DNA from: Toxorhynchites rutilus septentrionalis | Taxonomy: Eukaryota; Arthropoda; Insecta; Diptera; Culicidae | Reading direction: 5' to 3' | Assembly: GCF_029784135.1 (NCBI RefSeq) | Contig: NC_073744.1 | Span: 101,801,303 to 101,865,302, forward strand | Length of the DNA stretch: 64,000 nucleotides | Shown: piece by piece, positions 57,129-64,000 of the stretch | Layout of the letters: each line of letters starts with the position of its first letter | Position numbering within the stretch: position 1 is the stretch's first letter | Notes under the pieces: generated by a model | The model's database searches: none | Told to the model about the DNA's origin: nothing | What the model saw: only the letters and a program-made list of their open reading frames with translations | Made by a program: the position numbers and the translations under genes

Positions 57129-57676
57129 TGTTAATCTAGGGAATGTCAAAATTCCCTAGATGCTAGTAATTTGACTAGCTGGTTCGGATTCTACTCACAA
57201 AGAAAACGCTTCTTCCGTGGACGAATCGAGAGTAATTTATTTCTGTGATTTCTACAGTTTTTATACTAAAACTATCTCCCCAGTTCTTAATTCTACCCTC
57301 ACTACACATAGCGATAAGCTACCTGAACATCTTATCACAATAATAACTGCCTGTTGGTGCGCAAGGGTATTCATTACTTCTCTTTTGCCTTGGTGCCAAA
57401 CTCTTTTTGCCTGCGTCATTTCAGTTATTCCTGCCATGTGTTCTACCTGCTTATCCGGCAATCTCTTTTTGCCTGCGTCATTCTAAGTACCTATTTTCTA
57501 GTTGTTTTCTCCCTTTCTCGCTCCTATACGAGATACGGGGAAAACATGTGTTTCATAATTCAGTTTCTCCTATTCTCGCCGTTGCTCGAGATAGGGAAAC
57601 ACATATTTCTTTTATTATCCCTAGATCGTAAACAAATTTTACCACCGGCCCTGATTTGACATTTCCGTCCGTAACA
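57129..57676 (-). repeat. LTR (5' LTR in element orientation)
   Basis: 548 bp, same ends as its partner, followed by the GTAAT target duplication. Confidence 0.9.
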
Positions 57677-57681
57677 GTAAT

Positions 57682-58232
57682 CTTGAATAATTTTTCGACC
57701 AAAACACTCAATAGATGTCTTATTTTTGTTAGGAAATAAGATGAGCGTTTATCAACTTTCATTGAGCGGATTGCTCTATTGAGCTGAGACTGTCTGAAAA
57801 AATAAAATAATGGTCGATGGGCAGTGTTTCAATGATCCCTAGAGCATAGTATATCGCACCCATTTCTGCGACATACACGGAACAAGGATCTTTGAGTTTG
57901 AAAGAGGCACTGGAATTTTCATTGAAGATGCCGAAGTCAGTGGACCCGTTTATGTATGAACCGTCAGTAAAGAACATTTTATCAGATCCAACTTTCCCAT
58001 ATTTTTCCGAAAATATCGACGGAATAACATTGGAGCGTAGGTGATCTGGTATTCCATGGATTTTTTGTCGCATGGACAGATAAAAAATGACAGAGGAATT
58101 GCAAAAGTATGGGAAGCAAACTTGGTTGGAGATGCCTGGTGAAGGGTGCACGTCGTGGGTAAGGTACTCATGGTATAAAGACATAAAACTTGACTGAGGA
58201 GTCAGTTGTAGTAGATTTTCGAAGTTATCAAT
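57682..58232 (-). pseudogene. LINE B ORF2, RT/RNase H linker part (block 2), 5'-truncated
   Basis: The minus strand encodes SLYHEYLTHDVHPSPGISNQ and FTDGSYINGSTDFGIF (first RNase H Asp), VAEMGAIYYAL and IFSDSLSSIE. A one-base loss near 57773 breaks the frame. Ends at 58232 where env begins. Confidence 0.85.
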
Positions 58233-58738
58233 GCTTCTTGGATGTTGATGAGGATTTTGTTGAGGGTGTCGATATTTAGAATAGTTGTGATTATGTCGAT
58301 ATCATCAAGAATGATTTGATTGATGTGTTGTTTTTCGATTATTTCATTGATGGCGGATGTTAGTTCCGAATTGCTATTGCCAATTTGTTCGTTGATTTTG
58401 ATTTGGTGGTTGTTCTCTTCGACTAATTGGTTCAAGCTTCTGTCGATTATTCGTAAGTCTTGGGCGTCCGGGCTCCCGGCTATCCATTTCCATGTTGTAC
58501 CGATGATGTCCCATCTCCTTGTTCTCTTAAGCGTTGTTGGTTTAATGAGTAGAAAATTAGAGTACAATTCGCGTATTTTGTGTTTGCTAATTTGGTTAAG
58601 TACATTGTTCTGTTTTTGTTTGTGGTATACTAGGTTCGTAAGTTGATTGATTGTAATCTCTAGATCTGTTAAATTAATTGGATGGACAATCCTAATGTTC
58701 CCTGTCTGGATCTCACAAGGGTTTATCTTGTGCATCAA
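58233..58738 (-). pseudogene. env: Errantivirus-type env, N-terminal fragment
   Basis: The minus-strand frame from 58738 holds an N-terminal surface region with repeated Asn/Ile/Leu. A basic cleavage-like motif RTRR (about 58530-58510) follows, then W-I-G/W-K-W aromatic and Gly residues as in a fusion-peptide-proximal region, then a heptad-like stretch. This is the arrangement of insect gypsy-group env proteins related to baculovirus F. It stops at the direct repeat GCTTCTTGGAT (58233-58243) and resumes at 44841. The true start and signal peptide are not assured: upstream minus-strand sequence has a hydrophobic stretch near 58810 in another frame. Confidence 0.65.
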
Positions 58739-59069
58739 TGTGGAGTCGGCCGTTTGCCACTGGCAAACGCCCGAGCATCACGGAGCCGTCGAATGCACGT
58801 CTTACCTGTAGAACTGCTGAAGAAAAGAAGGCAGAGCCAGAACGATGCAAGGGAGACGAAAGGCGTCGTTCGGTTGTGTGCTGCCTCGAGCATTGGTGTG
58901 TGTCAACTGACGTGCACACAGTTGAACTCATGGTAGACCTTCGTCGGGTTGTCTTGCTTAAACCCCACAGTAAGCACATCAGGTGACAACTTTCGTGCAC
59001 ACAGTTGAACTGATAGTAGACCCTCATCGGTTTGTCTTGCCTATGCCCCACATCTCCCCTCTTCTCTAA
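58739..59069. other. Unrecognised, with a ~85-bp imperfect tandem duplication
   Basis: The block with GTCTTGC..AA.CCCCACA and AGTTGAACT.ATGGTAGACC.TC repeats at about 58905-58985 and 58985-59055. It may be the upstream part of the env element. No gene was called. Confidence 0.35.
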
Positions 59070-59510
59070 AAAAGACGGGTGGGTAATGTCGGGGACATAA
59101 CCGGAGTGACGTAGGACTATACAAAGGGAAGGAAGGTATTGTATTATAGAGACTTTAAGCTTTTGCAGTTCATTCGTCTCTAGCCTTGAGAAAGGCCCTT
59201 TGAAAACTCTACTCTACTCTATTACTCTACTCCAGCGCTACCACCTCCGCCCTCTTGCCTTGAGAAAGGCACTCGATCCCTCGCCGTCCAGCCCGTCCAG
59301 CAACGATGTTGTCCAGTCGGTGTCCACACAAAGAATGGCGATACAAAGGGGACAACTTTTGCTAAATATATATTTAAAATATATTGTTTTATTTCCTTCT
59401 CCTACGTGAATACCGACCTATCTACCTGAAAAATGGATTAGTTTACTGTTTACTCTTTATGAACATGTTGGCGGTTCTGAAAAGAACCTTTTGTGTTGTG
59501 TTTTTGGTTT
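59070..59510. repeat. H2A-2 head fragment with an antisense LINE A-type insertion
   Basis: H2A-2 head GACGGGTGGGTAATGTC at about 59074, continuing at 59341 to the stem-loop region (GGTTCTGAAAAGAACC at about 59472-59487) and TTTGTGTTGTGTTTTTGG. Between them 59129-59340 is an insertion flanked by ATACAAAGGG. It begins with the reverse complement of the LINE A1 tail (GGAAGGAAGGTATTG... TTCATTCGTCTCTAG). Confidence 0.65.
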
Positions 59511-59786
59511 TTTTTACCAACTTTCTCAATTTTTTCTCACTATCTCATAGTTGATTCTTGATTTTTTTCTGAAGGCTTTGTACTTATTAAATGTTCAACG
59601 CCGGGCTTCTTTTGGCGTATGCACATATCGTACAATCAAAATGATGGCTGTGATAGGGAATGCATAGGTGGTCATCAGCTCATTCACTATCATATATTTC
59701 ACTATTCAGCACATTACCGTACCTTAAACTGTGGTTTCGTAGACGAATGAATTGTAAGATTTGTATCTCCGCAAACAAAGTAAATA

Positions 59787-60581
59787 CGAGGGTCACTATT
59801 TATATTTCGGGAATAGGAACAAAAACAAATAGTTAAGCTGCGAATATATTTTTATTGTTTTTCAAAGTACTCTCCACGATGATCGATACACTTTTGCATG
59901 CGCTTAAACCAATCTTATCTTCTTTGTTTTTAAGAGGCTTTAAACTTTGCAGTTCATTCGCCTCTAAGATTAAACCAATTTTCAAAGCATTTATTCCAAT
60001 CGACACGAGCCTTTTTTTTTAGCGATTGTCAAATTATGTGGGATCCAACGTGAACATAATTTTCGCACAACTAAGTGTTCATGTAAAATCGCATATATGC
60101 TGGTGGAACTAATGCTTAGGGATGCCTCAATCTCACAATAGATTACATGGCGATCTTGCTTAATCATTTCGTGCACAGCATCGATGTTTTCTGGCAGTAC
60201 AGTCGATTTTGGACGACCTTCACGAAACTCGTCGGACAGCGAACTACGACCACGATTGAATTCACTATACCAGCGATACACAGTGGTTTTTGATGTAGCT
60301 TCATAGCCAAAAGTCAAATTAAGTTGATTGACGCACTCTTGTTGTGATAATCCACGTCGAAAGTCGTAAAAAATCATCGCACAAAAATGTTCACGATTCA
60401 GTTCCATTTTTTTGCCGAGACCAAACTTTCAACTAAATATAAAATGAACAAATAGCGTCCGTATGACAAAATGTTCTGAGTACGTATATCGTCAAAAATG
60501 TCAAACTTTACGATGGAACCGTCAGATGGACTCACATGACATCAGTGTTGCCAATTCCCGAAATATAAATAGTGACCCTCG
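59787..60581 (-). mobile_element. Internally deleted mariner element (795 bp)
   Basis: 27-bp terminal inverted repeats (CGAGGGTCACTATTTATATT... at 59787 and its complement ending 60581) with TA on both sides (59785-59786 and 60582-60583). The transposase reading is on the minus strand. A 56-bp LINE A tail is inserted at 59914-59969 with the duplication TTAAACCAAT. Full mariners are about 1.3 kb, so about 0.5 kb is missing. Confidence 0.9.
59860..60407 (-). pseudogene. mariner transposase, catalytic core deleted
   Basis: From 60407, 138 codons: helix-turn-helix DNA-binding region (ECVNQLNLTFG; SKTTVYRWYSEFNRG), second HTH (SLSISSTSIYAILHEHL) and the linker motif SRWIPHNLT (family form W.PH.LT). 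The frame then reaches a C-terminal remnant: EWNKCFENWF before the LINE tail and KRMQKCIDHRGEYFEKQ after it. The three-Asp catalytic domain between them is absent. It could still bind ends but not cut. Confidence 0.88.
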
Positions 60582-60589
60582 TAGAAATG

Positions 60590-61483
60590 AAAAAGATGGA
60601 TGGGTAATGTCGGGGACATAACCGGAGTGACGTAGGACTATACAAAGGGGACAGCTTTTGTTAAATATATATTTTAAATATATTGTTTTATTTTCTTCTC
60701 CTACGTGAATACCTACCTATCTACCTGAAAAATGGATTAGTTTACTGTTTACTCTTTATGAATATGTTGATGGTTCTGAAAAGAACCTTTGGTGTTGTGT
60801 TTTTGTTATCACTTGATATTCCCATCTTGTTCGGTTAAACCTTCCTGTTTAGCTATTGCGTTTGCCACTCGCCACAGCTTTCACAGTTGGAAAATTTCTT
60901 CCCATCCAGCTTGTGACATGTTGTTCAGTAAATTACATTTAATGCGACGTGCCGGAGAAACACTTTGCCACTCACTGAAACTAATTGTTGCCTTGATGAG
61001 CGCCGAACCGAAGCTGCTATGTTCTTGATGCGGGTTTTATGTCGTGAGCAGTTTTGCAAGCCAACTCGAGCACTCCGACGGCCGAAACTCTATAATCGCT
61101 GTTAGGTATACTGGTGCTCCGGCACCAATCCGTTCGGCCTAGTTACCCTTGCCGAGCAATCAGTGAATGCGACCAACAGGGAACTGGAGACTTGCACGGT
61201 TCGAGTGAGACTTTGCCTTTCCCTTAACTTGTCCTCCTTTGTTACGTCCACGATGCCGATGCCGTACAACCACACGGGTTTACGGTTTGAAAGAAAATAA
61301 AATATTTTTTTGGGGTCCGCGTGTTTTATACTCTAGCGGTACACACTCACAGGATAGAGACAAATCGGTAGACTTAGCCAGAGGGACGAGTCCAACGAGA
61401 CGAACGAATGAGTGTTAAAAGGGAGCGATGGCAAACAAATACATTCATTACGATTTGTTCGCTCGTTGGATTCACATGCAGAC
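60590..61483 (-). repeat. H2A-2 histone-derived unit, not interrupted by LINE A
   Basis: Head at 60590 (GATGGATGGGTAATGTCGGGG). H2A homology is at about 61028-61255 (minus), the perfect stem-loop at 60772-60787, and TATA (GTATAAAACACGCGG, minus) near 61325. It runs straight through AATACATTCATTACGATTTG (61438-61457), the empty form of the LINE A target, into H2A-1. Confidence 0.85.
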
Positions 61484-62921
61484 TAAAAAGGGTCCTTCCC
61501 ATCCAGTATGTGACATATTTTACAGTAAATTACATTCAATTGCACGTCGCATTACCACCACTCAGTATCGGATTGGAGGTAATTTTAACCTGTAATTGAA
61601 CATTTGCAATGACAAGTGGTACAGTGTCAACTTTAAATGGGGGGTCATAATTTGGACCCCGAACTCTATGTTTACAAAAATTTCCAACTAAATATGTCGT
61701 ATTACAGGTCCGTTCAATTAGCTAAATGTCGAGATAAGTGTAAATTACTGTACTTTCAATCTAGTTGCAATTTAGAATTGGTGAAAATCAATAAGCTCAG
61801 AACAACTGCCAAATTCACATACTCATCATATCCTGGCAAACAAATTATGAAAAAATCAATTTGTGTTTTATTATTATTTTGGATATTGTTTTAGAAAGCA
61901 TTGAACTGTATTTCCTAAACTCTTTTTTGGAAGGTTTAATGGCCCTGAAAAGCGCCTAGTTTAATGGAATGGTTCCAATTTAGAAAACTTAGTACTCGTG
62001 GTTTTGAAAAAAACCATTTCGAACGCCCTCGATGCCGCCTTGTTCTGGATTTGCCACCAAAGCAGTTTGTATAAAGAACAAACTTTTTTCTTCTGCTACC
62101 TGATGCCGTTTTGCGATTGCGTTTGCCACTCGCCACTCGCTGCAACTGCCTGTTGTCTTGATGTCCACCGAACCGAATGTGTTCTGTTCCAAATGCGGGT
62201 TTTCTTATCGTCGCGAGCAGCTTTGCCAGCTAACTCGATCACTTCGGCGGCCGAAACTATATAACGCCGGCTAGGTGGACTGCTGCACTGGTACTAACGC
62301 GCTCGGCCTAGCTAACCTTGCGGGGATCTCCAGATCAACACGGTTCGAGCGGGATTTTGCCTTTCCCTTCACTTTTCCTCCTTTACCATGTCCAGACATG
62401 GCTGCTTGGGTTGGTTTGTTGATGTGTTGTGATGCGAACCGATGTGGTGTACGGTTTGAATGAGAATGATCGTTACGGCAGCGGAGCGGGGATTTTTAAG
62501 CTGAGTGGCTGGCTCGAGAATTACGCATGTGTGAGACTGCGACCAATGTTTCGTTCATTTTTTTCTTTTTCCTTTCCAATCGTGCTTCATTCTATTTCGC
62601 TGCTGCTCTGGTTGCCCGTTTGGGTCGGTACGATTTGAGGAGCACAAAATGGACCAATCAAAAATGGGCACATAGTGCATTTTGACAATGCTTGGTATTT
62701 CACAATTATTCAATTATTTATCTCAAGAAAAATGAAATGTTATTCGTTATGATAGATGCGTAGATATATTTCCTATCAATTGATGCAAAAACATTTGCGA
62801 TCTATTGAGAAATGCTCGAATTATAAACGTTCCAAATCTTGCATTTTTTCCTACTAGTTCAGTGCCTAGATTTCCATTTCACCCCCTATATCTTCCGGTT
62901 AGACGTAGTCCTACGTCAAAA
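61484..62921 (-). repeat. H2A-1 histone-derived unit following H2A-2
   Basis: Starts GGGTCC and skips ~130 bp relative to 25783 (joins at CCCATCCAGTATGTGACAT). H2A-like ATG at 62399 (minus), homology to about 62193. The stem-loop GGCCCTGAAAAGCGCC is at about 61941-61956, and the terminal GACGTAGTCCTACGTC with AAAA at 62901-62920. Confidence 0.85.
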
Positions 62922-63325
62922 GAACTGAGGTTTTGGAGACGAACTCTACGATCTGTCGAGAATTAAACGAGCTATAAGTGTTCTGAAAAACCAACAGTAA
63001 ATTAACACAGGATTAAAGTCCTTTAAAATAAGAACAGAGCAGCAGGAAATACATAGCTCATCATGTTGCTCCTTAGTTATGTTTCTATACAATGCAGATG
63101 TAACGTCAGTCAATTTTCAACATCAGTTATCAACCAAAGAAAGCAGTTGTTGCTACCGAGAAAATTCGTCAATGCCATCCTGCATACAATGTGTTGTAAT
63201 TTGAAGCCACTTTTAATTCGGAAACCATGCATGGGTTTGTGAAAACTGAATGATCAATCAGTTTAAATTATATGTCATATTATGTCACTTTAGAATGCTT
63301 TGGTATTGTGAAAACTTTTAATAAG
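62922..63325. other. Unrecognised interval
   Basis: AT-rich with no recognised motif or repeat shared with the rest of the window. Confidence 0.3.
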
Positions 63326-64000
63326 TCTTCTTTGAAAGGTTTAATGGCCCTGAAAAGCGCCGTGTTTTACGGTGGCTGGTTTTGCCACCAAAGCAGTCTG
63401 TATAAACAATTTTTTTCCTTCTCCTACCTGCTGCCGTTTTGCGATTGCGTTTGCCACTCGGTGAAACTAGTTGTTGCCACCGAACCGAATGTGCTCTGTT
63501 CTGTAGATGGGTTTTCTTATTGTCGTGAGCAGCTTTGCAAGCCAACTCGAGCACTCCGGCGGCCGAAATTCTATAACCGCTATTAGGTATATTGTGATGT
63601 GAAACGATGCCATACAACCACACTGATTTACGTTTTGAAAAAGAATGATATATTTTTCAGCGGATCCGCGCGTTTTGTACTTTAATCTAAAGAGTTTATT
63701 GTTCTGTTATTATTCGATATCCCCATCTTGTTCGGCTAAACCTTCCTGTTTGCGATTGCGTTTACCACTCGCCACATATTTCACAGTTGGAAAATTTCTT
63801 CCCATCCAGCTTGTGACATGTTGTACAGTAAATTACATTTAATGCGACGTGCCGAAGCACCGCTCAGTGTCGCATTGGAGGCGATTTTAACCTGTAATTG
63901 AATTTTGCATTTGCGATGACAGTGGTACAGTGTCGACTTTCAATGTGGGGTCATAATTTGGATCCTGCACTCTATGTTTACAAAAATGTCCAACTAAATA
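63326..64000 (-). repeat. Divergent H2A-derived unit running off the window
   Basis: Contains GGCCCTGAAAAGCGCC (63350-63365), GTTTTGCGATTGCGTTTGCCACTCG, a short H2A piece (CGAGCACTCCGGCGGCCGAAATTCTATA, 63545-63575; minus) and, from 63680, the H2A-1 start (TTTAATCTAAAGAGTTTATTG...). The mix suggests recombination between unit types. Confidence 0.7.

Larger units (their letters stand above)
54761..57676 (-). mobile_element. Non-autonomous LTR retrotransposon, 2.9 kb
   Basis: Two near-identical LTRs (54761-55306 and 57129-57676, about 547 bp) with TGTT...AACA ends. The 5-bp duplication GTAAT lies at 54756-54760 and 57677-57681. The empty site is preserved in block 1 (GGTAATCTTGAATAA at about 40690). 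The interior is only 1.8 kb, with one gag-like frame and no protease, RT or integrase. The strand is chosen from the ORF: after the upstream LTR the minus strand reads ATGGTGGCTCCAGAGAGG, the likely primer-binding region. The LTRs differ by only a few bases, so the insertion is recent and later than the block duplication. Confidence 0.9.
44842..58232 (-). mobile_element. Composite block 2 (13.4 kb including a later LTR insertion)
   Basis: Same order as block 1. Flanks: GCTTCTTGGAT at 44831-44841 and 58233-58243. LINE B is truncated at 58232, which corresponds to 41240 in block 1. The 3' end is the same palindrome with a 3-base A tail. Without the LTR element (2,921 bp with its target duplication) it is about 10.47 kb, against 10.44 kb for the shared part of block 1. 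Confidence 0.75.

Overview
This window is repeat-dense eukaryotic (insect) DNA, and I see no host protein gene that I can name. The element types (RNase H-bearing non-LTR retrotransposons, an errantivirus-type env, mariner, small inverted-repeat elements) and the style of the repeats suggest a mosquito, most likely an Aedes-type genome. That assignment is inference. The two themes are repeats built from broken histone genes, and retrotransposons that have landed in them.

Layout. 1-4062: the possible end of an LTR, a repeat family I call F3, and three histone H3-derived pseudogenes, two of them in an inverted, head-to-head arrangement. 4063-7307: LINE A1, which has an ORF1 but no ORF2 and carries four tandem stem-loops. 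7308-10265: the rest of the third H3 unit, F3, a ~100-bp tandem repeat and a truncated H2A-derived tail. 10765-14572: F3 expanded into a nested ~197-bp / ~907-bp tandem array. 16037-19303: three tandem histone H2A-derived units ('H2A-2'). 19304-25735: a full-length 6.4-kb LINE (A2) inserted in the third unit. 25736-28947: two tandem units of a second H2A-derived family ('H2A-1'). 28948-30400: mostly unrecognised sequence with one inverted-repeat element.

30402-58738 (minus-strand logic): one errantivirus-like env gene is cut into three pieces that stay in order: N-terminal piece 58738-58233, middle 44841-44105, transmembrane end 30796-30402. Two near-identical composite blocks separate the pieces. 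Each block reads, on the minus strand, LINE B (5'-truncated) - poly(A) - H2A-2 - LINE A - H2A-1 - short A tail. The blocks are 30797-44104 and 44842-58232. They start at different points in LINE B, end at the same 3' nucleotide, and each is flanked by its own 11-12-bp direct repeat of env sequence. The second block later received a 2.9-kb LTR element (54761-57676).

58739-64000: H2A-2 fragments, an internally deleted mariner, an uninterrupted H2A-2 + H2A-1 pair (60590-62921), and the start of a further copy.

How it fits together. The histone-derived units have lost their reading frames but keep recognisable histone promoters (TATA boxes) and the histone 3' stem-loop, often perfect. Two clearly diverged LINE A lineages sit at the same nucleotide of the H2A-2 unit, LINE A1 sits just past an H3 TATA box, and LINE B tails abut the H2A-2 unit. 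I infer that histone-derived arrays act as landing sites for I-superfamily-like LINEs, and that a LINE transcript reading through one such array was itself reinserted twice into an env gene as a >10-kb unit.
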